Below, one piece after another: positions 35,603 through 43,168 of a stretch of DNA of 64,000 nt (position 1 is its first letter; each line of letters starts with the position of its first letter). The notes beneath the pieces are model-generated. The model saw only the letters and a program-made list of their open reading frames with translations, had not been told where the DNA came from and did no database searches. Location: assembly GCA_025517485.1 (NCBI GenBank), contig JAOPKB010000001.1, forward strand, positions 558,001 through 622,000, read 5' to 3'. The DNA is from Natronoglomus mannanivorans. GTDB lineage: Archaea; Halobacteriota; Halobacteria; Halobacteriales; Natrialbaceae. The translations under genes were made by a program, and so were the position numbers.

Positions 35603-37792
35603 ATGCACCCCGGTCCACCGCGATTCTGTACGGTCAGCGAGGCGGTCGAACTCGCGCCGCGACATCCCGAGCCCGACGCGAGCTACGCGTGGTCGACTCT
35701 CGAGAGACCCGACGGGAGCGATCTCTCGGTCGGATCGAACGCGGTCGTACACGTCGAACCGGACGTCCCCGGCACGTACCGGTTCGAACTCGAGGCTCCC
35801 GACGGACGATACGAACAGACCGTGCGCGCGTTTCCGGACCCGCGACGGTCGGTCCGGTTCGAACTCCCGGTCGCGGCGCTTCCCGACCACGACCCCGCGG
35901 ACGTCTCCGTCATCGGCCCGTTCAACGATCACCTCGTCGGACGGGATCGGCCGCGACTCGAGGACGATACCTACGTCTACGAGACGCGGCTTCCGCCGGG
36001 TTCGCGTCGCTTCGCGTACGTGGTCGGCGAGAACGTTGGGGACGCCGTGTGGGACAATGTCGTCGTCCCCGGACCGGGACGGCCGCGCCTCGCGCTCGCA
36101 GGCGAAGTTCGCGAGGGGGAACTCGTCGTCACCGCCGACGCCGAACCGGGGACCGACAGTGGGTACGACGCGAGCGACCTCGACATCGAGTACGTCGTCG
36201 ACGACCGTGATCGGAGTGACCTCCCACCCGACGCGCTGTCGGTCACAGACGGCGTTGCACGCATCGATAGGGACACGATCGAGGGCACCGTTCGACTGCA
36301 CGCGGTCGCCGTCGGCGAGCGCCACAGCGTGGCGGACTGCCTCGACATTCGGGTCGCGGCCGACGGAACGCCAGAGATCCGTCGACCGAACGAACCACCC
36401 GAGTGGGCACGAGACACCGTCGTCTACGAGATCTTCGTTCGGTCGTTCACTCACGAAGCGAGTTTCGACGCCCTCGAGCGACGGGTGCCCTACCTCGCAC
36501 ACCTCGGCGTCGACTGCGTCTGGCTGACGCCGATCCTCGCGGGGCCGACGACCCACGGCTACCACACGACCGATTACTTCGAGACTGCGAGCGATCTCGG
36601 CACGCGCGAAGACTTTCAGTCGTTCGTCGACCGCTGTCACGACGCCGGGATCCGGGTCGTCTTCGACCTGGTGATCAATCACACCGCCCGCGAACACCCG
36701 GCGTTCGACATGAGCGCGGCCGGGGTCCCCGAGTACCGTGACTGGTACGTCTGGGAGTCCCTCGAGTCGGCAGGGCTCGAAGAGAGCGATCTCGAGTCCG
36801 AACTCGAGGACACTGACAGGCGTGCGTCGAACGCACCGCCCTCACGGAAACTGCGGGGCCGTGAGAGGGAGGTCGCCCAGTACTACTTCGACTGGCGTGG
36901 GATCCCCAACCTGAACTACGACTCCCTCGCGGTGCGGGCGTTCGTGCTCTCGGTCGTCGACGAGTGGGCCGACGTCGTCGACGGCTACCGCTGTGACGTC
37001 GCGTGGGCCGTTCCCCACGGGTTCTGGAAGGAAGTCCGAGACCGTGTTCGCGAGCGAGATCCCGAATTTCTGCTACTCGACGAGAGCATCCCGCGCGATC
37101 CGGACTTTCAAGAAGGGGAATTCGACGTTCACTACGACACGACGCTGTACGACACTCTCCGCGATATCGGCACCGGCGACCGCCCCGCCGCCGCTCTGCT
37201 CGAGGCCGCCACGGCACCCGAACGCGAGGGGTTCCCCGACCGGTCGCTGCACATGCGATACGTCGAAAACCACGACGAACCTCGGTACCTCGAGGAATGC
37301 AGCACTGACGCCCTGCATGCCGCCGCGGCCGCGACCTGCACGCTTCCGGGGGTTCCCCTGATCTACTACGGGCAAGAGCGGGGCGCGACCGAGTACCGAG
37401 GGCCGATTCCCTGGGAGGGTGACGGGGAACTGACGTCGTTCCACCGCGAGCTGATCGAAACGCGAGCCGACTCGGCGGCCCTCTCTGGCGGCGAGTTCGA
37501 CACGCTCGAGTACGACGCCGACAGCGACGCCGCGGTCGCCTTCGCTCGTACCGACTCCTCCGGGTCCGAATCCGAAGGGGTCATCGTCGCGCTCAACTTC
37601 GGGAGCGAACCGGCGACGGTCCGAGTTCGCCTCTCCGAGGCGGTCGGCGGCGGACTTGAGGTCGGCGGCGAGAACGAGGACGAAGCCACCGATCTGGTGT
37701 CGGGAACTCGCGTGCCGATCGACCGCGACGGCGACGCGAAAACGGTCTCGTTCCCGGTCGCGGACGTGGTCGTCCTCGAAACGACGGTGTAG
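35603..37792 (+). CDS. GH13 family alpha-glucan hydrolase (neopullulanase/cyclomaltodextrinase-like)
   Basis: The 729-residue cytoplasmic protein carries an N-terminal beta-rich part (about 1-270, possibly two starch-binding or early-set domains) and a GH13 barrel. The four conserved regions are DLVINH, GYRCDVAW (nucleophile Asp465), LLLDES (acid Glu494) and VENHDE (Asp558), all complete. A Glu/Ser/Arg-rich stretch lies in domain B (about 395-425). It would shorten or debranch imported maltodextrins before the GH15 enzyme. Neighbouring TrmB starts 48 bases after its stop. Confidence 0.9.
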   Translation: MHPGPPRFCTVSEAVELAPRHPEPDASYAWSTLERPDGSDLSVGSNAVVHVEPDVPGTYRFELEAPDGRYEQTVRAFPDPRRSVRFELPVAALPDHDPADVSVIGPFNDHLVGRDRPRLEDDTYVYETRLPPGSRRFAYVVGENVGDAVWDNVVVPGPGRPRLALAGEVREGELVVTADAEPGTDSGYDASDLDIEYVVDDRDRSDLPPDALSVTDGVARIDRDTIEGTVRLHAVAVGERHSVADCLDIRVAADGTPEIRRPNEPPEWARDTVVYEIFVRSFTHEASFDALERRVPYLAHLGVDCVWLTPILAGPTTHGYHTTDYFETASDLGTREDFQSFVDRCHDAGIRVVFDLVINHTAREHPAFDMSAAGVPEYRDWYVWESLESAGLEESDLESELEDTDRRASNAPPSRKLRGREREVAQYYFDWRGIPNLNYDSLAVRAFVLSVVDEWADVVDGYRCDVAWAVPHGFWKEVRDRVRERDPEFLLLDESIPRDPDFQEGEFDVHYDTTLYDTLRDIGTGDRPAAALLEAATAPEREGFPDRSLHMRYVENHDEPRYLEECSTDALHAAAAATCTLPGVPLIYYGQERGATEYRGPIPWEGDGELTSFHRELIETRADSAALSGGEFDTLEYDADSDAAVAFARTDSSGSESEGVIVALNFGSEPATVRVRLSEAVGGGLEVGGENEDEATDLVSGTRVPIDRDGDAKTVSFPVADVVVLETTV

Positions 37793-37840
37793 GTAGTCAG
37801 AACACTCATACCCCCTCCACGGACACATACACATAGACTC

Positions 37841-38893
37841 ATGGACGAGGCGACGCTTGCGGACAGACTCCGACAGCTGGGCCTGTCGGAGAAAGAAATC
37901 GACACGTATCTCACGATTCTCGACCACGGCGAGGCCAAGGCGAGCACCGTCGCCGACGATGCGGGCGTCTCGAAGCGCTACGTCTACAGCGTCAGCGAGA
38001 AACTCGACGACCGCGGGTTCGTCGAAGTCAACGACCACGTCGTCCCGACGACGATCCGCGCACACCCGCCCGAGGAGGTCGTCGACAAACTGACGACGGA
38101 ACTGCAGGCCCTCGAGCCAGCGCTGACCGACCGGTACGGCGACGTTCCCGAACAGCACCAGGAGTTCGAAGTCATCAAGACGCGGACGACCGTCCTCAAG
38201 CGCATTCGCGAACTCCTCGAGCGCGCCGAAGACGAGATCACCCTCTCGGTTCCGGCCACCCTGCTCGAGGAGATCGAAGACGAATTGCGCGAGACCGTCG
38301 ACCGCGGCGTGCTCGTCATCCTGCTGGTCAGCGGCGAGGAGTCACCCGAGGAAGAGCGATTCGACGGCGTCGCGAGCGTCGTTCGGATCTGGGGTGAGAA
38401 CGCGCCGCTGATCGTCACCGCCGACCGACGGCAGGGCCTGTTCGCCCCCAACGAGATGCTCGTCCGAACGAACTCCGGCAAGCGCGGCATCGCCATCGCA
38501 CAGGAACAGCTCGTTCCGATCATCGTCGGCTCCTTCTTCGGCAACTACTGGCCGATGGCGACTCAGGCGTACGTCACCGATCCGACCGCCCTCCCCGAGA
38601 CCTACACCGGCTTCCGCCACGCCGTCTTGCAGTCGACGCTTCACCTCGAGGCCGGCACCGACGTCCGTGTCACCGCACAGGCACGGCCCGTTCGAACCGA
38701 CGATTACGCCACCATCGAGGGGTTGCTCGTCGGGGTTCGCCAGAGTCTGCTCGCGCCCACTCGGGACACGTTCGCCGTCGAGAACGCCCTGATCGTCGAG
38801 ACCGACGACGGCGAGACCGTCACCCTCGGCGGCGAAGGGGCGTTCGTCGAGGACTTCGAGACGCGACGGGTGACGCTCTCGAGTATGGAGTGA
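37841..38893 (+). CDS. TrmB family transcriptional regulator (right copy)
   Basis: The 350-residue protein has an N-terminal winged helix (QLGLSEKEIDTYLTIL) and a TrmB sugar-sensing domain, ending in LGGEGAFVEDFETRRVTLSS. It is clearly related to the regulator at 25608 along its full length, without that copy's extra linker. It lies 48 bases behind the GH13 gene, in the same direction, so they may be co-transcribed, giving feedback on the sugar enzymes. Confidence 0.93.
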   Translation: MDEATLADRLRQLGLSEKEIDTYLTILDHGEAKASTVADDAGVSKRYVYSVSEKLDDRGFVEVNDHVVPTTIRAHPPEEVVDKLTTELQALEPALTDRYGDVPEQHQEFEVIKTRTTVLKRIRELLERAEDEITLSVPATLLEEIEDELRETVDRGVLVILLVSGEESPEEERFDGVASVVRIWGENAPLIVTADRRQGLFAPNEMLVRTNSGKRGIAIAQEQLVPIIVGSFFGNYWPMATQAYVTDPTALPETYTGFRHAVLQSTLHLEAGTDVRVTAQARPVRTDDYATIEGLLVGVRQSLLAPTRDTFAVENALIVETDDGETVTLGGEGAFVEDFETRRVTLSSME

Positions 38894-39156
38894 GCGGGTC
38901 GAGGCCCGGCGGAGCCAGTCCTCACACCCGTCGTCCTCCCTCGTTTCGTTCCGTACCCGTTCTGGCGCTCAGTCCGTAACTGGCCGCCCATCTCGTCGTC
39001 AACCGTTCTCGGGCCTTCCGAATCGTCCCGCGTTCGTCGATCGACGTCCCGCCCGCTCGAGGTCGAGGCCCCCGCGAGCGCACCGTCGAGACCTCGAGCG
39101 GTCTCCCGGATGCGTGAATCGAACCGCTTACCAGCGACGGGTCGGTATCGCCGCGT
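38894..39156. other. Intergenic region before ABC-2 exporter
   Basis: No gene with host codon bias is seen in these 263 bases. A GCTTA element at 39126-39130 lies 27-31 bases before ATG 39157 and may be the box A of the exporter operon. Confidence 0.4.
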
Positions 39157-40191
39157 ATGGAAGCCGTGGTCGTCGCAGACGAGCTGCAGCGGTCCTACGG
39201 GGACACCGACGCGCTCGCCGGCGTCTCGCTGTCGATCGGACGAGGAGAGGTGTTCGCGCTCATCGGCCCCAACGGGGCGGGGAAAACGACGCTGGTTCGG
39301 GCGCTCACCGGAACGACCGTTCCGGACGGTGGCTCCGCACGCGTGCTCGGGAACTCGCCGGAGACGGTCGACCGCGACCGACTGGGCGTCCTCCCGCAGG
39401 ACTTCAGCCCGCCGGACCGGCTGACTGCCCGCGAACTGCTCGCCTACTACGCCGGCCTCTACGAGGAGCCGCGCGATCCGGACGCGGTCCTCGCGGACGT
39501 TGGCCTCGCGGACGCGGGCGACACGTGGTACGAGAACCTCTCGGGCGGCCAGCAACGCCGCGTCTGCGTCGGAACCACGCTCGTCAACGACCCGGACGTA
39601 CTCGTCCTCGACGAACCGACGACCGGCATCGACCCCGCCGGCCGACGAACCGTCTGGCGACTCGTCGAATCGCTCGCCGACGCCGGCACGACCGTCCTAC
39701 TGACGACCCACGACATGGCCGAAGCCCAGCGGCTGGGCGACCGCGTCGGTCTCCTCGCCGACGGAGAACTGATCGCCGTCGGAACGCCCGAGGAGCTCGT
39801 GACGACCCACGCCGGCTCGAGTCGGCTCACCGTCGAGATCCCGACTCCCGACGCGGATACTAGAGCGGACGCCGACCCTCCAACGCCGGTCGATCCCGCC
39901 ACCTTCGCGGACCTCGAGTATCCGATCGACGTACGGACCAACGCCGAGACGAGCACCGTCGTCGTTCGAGAGATTTCACCCACCGAGATCGCCAGCGTCG
40001 TCACCTTCCTCGACGAGCGTGAGATCGAGTACACCGAACTGGCGTGGGCCGAACCCGACCTCGAGGACGTCTACCTCGAACTCGCAGACGAGACAGAGGT
40101 GGCTCGAACGGGTCGAGCAGGTGGGGGTACCGGCGCGACGATGGCTGAGACCGAAGTCGCTGATCCCAACGAGGGGAGGGAGAGTCCATGA
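39157..40191 (+). CDS. ABC-2 type exporter ATP-binding protein
   Basis: The 344-residue ATPase has Walker A GPNGAGKTTL, Q-loop LPQDFSP, signature LSGGQQRR, Walker B VLVLDEPTTGID and the H-loop LTTHD. A C-terminal domain (about 225-320) resembles the DrrA-type extension, and the tail is Gly/Thr-rich. It pairs with the permease gene whose ATG overlaps its stop by four bases. The substrate may be a drug, lipid or polysaccharide; the sequence does not say. Confidence 0.92.
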   Translation: MEAVVVADELQRSYGDTDALAGVSLSIGRGEVFALIGPNGAGKTTLVRALTGTTVPDGGSARVLGNSPETVDRDRLGVLPQDFSPPDRLTARELLAYYAGLYEEPRDPDAVLADVGLADAGDTWYENLSGGQQRRVCVGTTLVNDPDVLVLDEPTTGIDPAGRRTVWRLVESLADAGTTVLLTTHDMAEAQRLGDRVGLLADGELIAVGTPEELVTTHAGSSRLTVEIPTPDADTRADADPPTPVDPATFADLEYPIDVRTNAETSTVVVREISPTEIASVVTFLDEREIEYTELAWAEPDLEDVYLELADETEVARTGRAGGGTGATMAETEVADPNEGRESP

Positions 40192-40970
40192 GCCGGTTGC
40201 GCCGCATCCGCGCGGAAGCGAACGCCGACTGGCGGTCGTTCGTCCGCCGGCGGACTGCCGTCTTCTTCACGTTCTTCTTCCCCGTGATCTTGATCGTAAT
40301 CTTCGGTGCACTCGTGCGGACCGATCCGGGCTCCGGTGGGGGAGGCGGCCTGTTCGCAGAGGCGCCGGGTTACTACGTCCCCGGTTATCTCGCGGTCGTC
40401 GTCCTCTTTACGCCGCTGTCTCGGATGGGCAGCGAAGTCGCCCGCCACCGCGAGGGCAATCGCTTCGAGAAACTGGCGACGACGCCGCTGACCCGCGGGG
40501 AGTGGCTGCTCGCCCAGACGGTCGTCAACGCCGTCATCATCGGGCTGGCGAGCCTGCTCATCCTCGCGCTCGTCGTCGTGTTGACGGGAGCCGAGATCGT
40601 GTTCTCCCCGCTCCTGATTCCGTACGTCCTCGTCGGCGTCGTCTGTTTCTGTGGCGTCGGCGCGATGCTCGGCAGCTACACCGACTCCCAGGACGGGGCG
40701 ATCGCCGCCAGCAACGCCATCGGCCTTCCCCTGCTCTTCCTCTCGGAGACGTTCGTCACCACCGAACAGTTACCCGGCTGGTTCGAACCGCTGATGAACC
40801 TCTCGCCGCTGACGTACTTCGCTCGCGGCGTCCGCGCGGCGACGTTTCCCGAGGCCGGTGTCGGGGACCTCGCCGGACTCGAGCCGGCGCTCGGTAACCT
40901 CCTCGTGCTCACGGTCCTCGCGGTCGGCTTCTTCGCGCTCGGCGCGTGGTCGATCCCGCGGACGGATTGA
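40188..40970 (+). CDS. ABC-2 type exporter permease
   Basis: The 260-residue protein has an N-terminal cytoplasmic stretch, a first membrane helix at about 22-42, a Gly-rich external loop and five more helices (ABC2_membrane layout). The LSETFVTTEQLPGWFEPLMNLSPLTY segment is typical. It forms the pore for the ATPase encoded by the preceding, overlapping gene. Confidence 0.9.
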   Translation: MSRLRRIRAEANADWRSFVRRRTAVFFTFFFPVILIVIFGALVRTDPGSGGGGGLFAEAPGYYVPGYLAVVVLFTPLSRMGSEVARHREGNRFEKLATTPLTRGEWLLAQTVVNAVIIGLASLLILALVVVLTGAEIVFSPLLIPYVLVGVVCFCGVGAMLGSYTDSQDGAIAASNAIGLPLLFLSETFVTTEQLPGWFEPLMNLSPLTYFARGVRAATFPEAGVGDLAGLEPALGNLLVLTVLAVGFFALGAWSIPRTD

Positions 40971-41002
40971 ACGTCGGGGCTATGGGATAAACAGGCGCAA
41001 AA

Positions 41003-41023
41003 CCTCGCGCTTTAGCGCGGAGG
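41003..41023. terminator. GC-rich hairpin between convergent genes
   Basis: CCTCGCGC-TTTA-GCGCGGAGG forms a stem with one bulged base, in the 55-base gap between the exporter and DUF420 genes. It can stop transcription from both sides. The CTCGCGCTTTAGCGCG form also resembles the terminal palindromes of haloarchaeal IS200/IS605-like elements. Confidence 0.55.
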
Positions 41024-41025
41024 AT

Positions 41026-41631
41026 TCAAAGCCCAAACACGATCATCGGCTGGAACTCGTACTGGTAGACGTGATTGAGTAACACGTACGTGACCACGCC
41101 GAGGACGAGGCTGAGGATCCACGCTGCCGCCGCGATTCGCCCGACTCTCGCGTGGGCAGTCTGGCGAAGCTCCGCCGGTGTGTGGGTCAGCCCGAGGACC
41201 AGAGCGTAGAGGACGACCGGGACCGCCACGATCGAAAGCAGGATGTGAATCGCGAGCATCGCCAGGTAGGCGTACCTGACCGGATCGGAGACGCCAGCGA
41301 TGTACTTCTCGCCCCCGCCACCGACTCGAATCAGGTAGACGACCAGGAACAACAGGATGAGGGCGAACGCACCCATCATCGCCAACCGGTGTTTGTCGAC
41401 CTCGTCTCGACGGATCCAGTACCAGCCCAGAACTAGCAACACCGTCGTCGCCGTGTTGATCACCGCAATCGCGTGCGTGAACAGGTTCACCTGTGCTTCC
41501 GTGAGATCCGGATAGATCGGGACGTCGAGCAAGAAGGTCCCGAGCACCAGTGCGTAGCCGACGACCGTCAACACGACCGTCACAGCGATCGGATTCTCGC
41601 GCACCTGCCGTCTCGCGTCAGCGGTTGCCAT
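41026..41631 (-). CDS. DUF420 domain membrane protein
   Basis: The 201-residue membrane protein has five or six hydrophobic segments. Conserved-looking charged and His residues sit at helix ends (NLFTHAIAVINT, DEVDKHRLAMMG, AIHILLSIVAVP, ARVGRIAAAAW), the pattern of DUF420 proteins often found with terminal oxidase assembly genes. No oxidase genes are in this window. Function is thought to lie in heme-copper oxidase biogenesis, but this is indirect. ATG 41631 is well defined. Confidence 0.88.
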   Translation of the reverse strand: MATADARRQVRENPIAVTVVLTVVGYALVLGTFLLDVPIYPDLTEAQVNLFTHAIAVINTATTVLLVLGWYWIRRDEVDKHRLAMMGAFALILLFLVVYLIRVGGGGEKYIAGVSDPVRYAYLAMLAIHILLSIVAVPVVLYALVLGLTHTPAELRQTAHARVGRIAAAAWILSLVLGVVTYVLLNHVYQYEFQPMIVFGL

Positions 41632-41703
41632 TGTCGAACCTTGGGAGAGGCCCCGTATTTGTGTTGCTCTTCGGGTCTCGTCCGTCCTCGACGGTCGGGA
41701 TCG

Positions 41704-42537
41704 TCACTGATTCGAAGAGTCCTCTGACTCGGATCGCTCCTCGAGATCGAACGGCACGTAATCGAGCGCGTCCCGAACACGCGACTGGACGTCGAAGAGA
41801 TACCGCTCGGTGTCCTCGACGGTCGACCCGGATTCGTCGTAGGCGTGTTGGGTGTAGACGACCTTTTCGACGGTAACGTCCTCGGGGATCGACTGCGCGA
41901 CGACGAATCCGTCGAGCGCTCGTCCAGGCTGGATCTCGACGTCCGTCACACACCACCACGACGGCACTTCGTGTGCGTGTGGCACCACGACGTTCGATCC
42001 CTCGTACATGAAGCCGTCGTCACCGATAAAACTCGTCTTCGCTCGACCCCGCCACTCGAGAGGTCGATCGCTCGTGTTGTGAACCTCGAAAAAGACCGCC
42101 GTACGGACCATCTCGGCGGGGACGCCGGAGACGATCGACGCGAGTTCCAGTTCGTGGACCAGCCCCAGGAGCGTCACCGTCAGGAGGTCGCCGTCGACGC
42201 GCAATCGGGGGCCGCGGTTCGGGTTCGGAGCCGTCGCCCGTGGGCTGGCCTCGGGACCGGAACCCGTTCGCGCTCGTGCTTGTGCGTCTCGAGCGTCGGG
42301 ATCGAACGTCGGGTCCGCCGCCACGACCTCGCTGCGGGCAGTCGCTCCGTACTCGGTGTCGCCTACCGGAGCAACCTCGCCAGTGATCTCCTCGTAGGCC
42401 TCTTTGATCCGAAGAAACCGCTCTCGAGAACCACCCTGATCGGGGTGGTGTTCTTTCAACAACGCCCGATAGGCACGCCGGATCTCCGACCGATCGGCAT
42501 CCGGCGCCACCCCGAGGACGTCGTAGTGGCGTTCCAT
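41704..42537 (-). CDS. DnaJ-domain protein
   Basis: The 277-residue protein starts with a J domain (residues 1-65, YDVLGVAPDADRSEIRRAYRALLKEHHPDQGG, HPD at about 32-34). It lacks the Gly/Phe and zinc-finger parts of a full DnaJ. A beta-rich C-terminal domain follows (LTVTLLGLVHELELAS, EVHNTSDRPLEWRGRAK) with no family I can name, perhaps an Ig-like fold. It could bring an Hsp70 to a particular client. ATG 42549 is an alternative start. A longer frame up to 42651 would translate a simple repeat and is rejected. Confidence 0.82.
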   Translation of the reverse strand: MERHYDVLGVAPDADRSEIRRAYRALLKEHHPDQGGSRERFLRIKEAYEEITGEVAPVGDTEYGATARSEVVAADPTFDPDARDAQARARTGSGPEASPRATAPNPNRGPRLRVDGDLLTVTLLGLVHELELASIVSGVPAEMVRTAVFFEVHNTSDRPLEWRGRAKTSFIGDDGFMYEGSNVVVPHAHEVPSWWCVTDVEIQPGRALDGFVVAQSIPEDVTVEKVVYTQHAYDESGSTVEDTERYLFDVQSRVRDALDYVPFDLEERSESEDSSNQ

Positions 42538-42598
42538 CGTGTACTGCATCTGCTCCTCGTCGAAAAGAGTCTTTGTGTTCGATTCGGGGTGACTCGAA

Positions 42599-42622
42599 TT
42601 CGTGTTCGTATTCGTATTCGTA
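42599..42622. repeat. Hexamer tandem repeat (TTCGTA)-type, four units
   Basis: One TTCGTG unit is followed by three TTCGTA units just upstream of the DnaJ-domain gene. If translated with an upstream start it would give an Asn-Thr repeat. Confidence 0.8.
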
Positions 42623-42691
42623 TTTGAACACAAGTTCGAACGGTGTGTCACGGAGACCGAAACAGAACCACAATCGACACTCGGCGACTCC

Positions 42692-42964
42692 TCACTCGAG
42701 TGTCACCGCACCGTCGCTGGACACCGTAACCGTGTAGCCACAGAAGGGGAAGGTCACCGTTCCAGTCCGCTGTGAGAGACCGCTGTGAGTCGGCTCGAAC
42801 AGCGCGTCGAGTGCTGCTGGGTCGACCGCGTCGTACAGCGGTTCGTACTCGGGAGGAGACAGGTCTGCAGCCGGTACATCTTCGGCGTCAGCGACAGCCC
42901 TGACGACTGCCTGACTCGGTGGTCGCTGAAACGACGTGTCGATACGGTCGCCCCCCTCTTTCAT
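42692..42964 (-). CDS. HalOD1 domain protein
   Basis: The 90-residue protein matches the halobacterial output domain 1 layout: a helical N-terminal half (QAVVRAVADAEDVPAADLSPPEYEPLYDAVDPAALDALF) followed by strands GTVTFPFCGYTVTVSSDGAVTL. HalOD1 often ends two-component signalling proteins; here it stands alone. ATG 42964 fits family lengths; a longer frame to 43012 has poor codon bias. A box A-like CTTATG lies about 30 bases upstream. Confidence 0.85.
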   Translation of the reverse strand: MKEGGDRIDTSFQRPPSQAVVRAVADAEDVPAADLSPPEYEPLYDAVDPAALDALFEPTHSGLSQRTGTVTFPFCGYTVTVSSDGAVTLE

Positions 42965-43042
42965 ACTAGCCGGATATTTCGGACGTGAGGCATAAGCCTG
43001 TCCTTCTATCACCGGCGCTTTCTACCGATATATTCACTTTCA

Positions 43043-43056
43043 CTTCGATATCGAAG
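43043..43056. promoter_or_regulatory. 14-base palindrome upstream of HalOD1 gene
   Basis: CTTCGATATCGAAG is a perfect palindrome in an AT-rich gap, 79-92 bases before the HalOD1 start. It may be a regulator site. Confidence 0.35.
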
Positions 43057-43099
43057 GAGTATATGAGATCATTCGTGATCGTATCGCGATTCGGTTAAC

Positions 43100-43114
43100 C
43101 TCTTTCAAAAAGAG
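43100..43114 (-). terminator. Hairpin terminator after leuS
   Basis: CTCTTT and AAAGAG form a six-pair stem with a three-base loop, 55 bases past the leuS stop on the minus strand. Confidence 0.5.
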
Positions 43115-43168
43115 TCACAGACCGTCGTCCACCCAAAGTGTCAGTAATACACCTCGAACGGACGACCG

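Noticed and set aside
35498..36697. N-terminal extension of the GH15 frame
   Set aside because: It runs antisense through the GH13 gene; the conserved protein begins at 35497.
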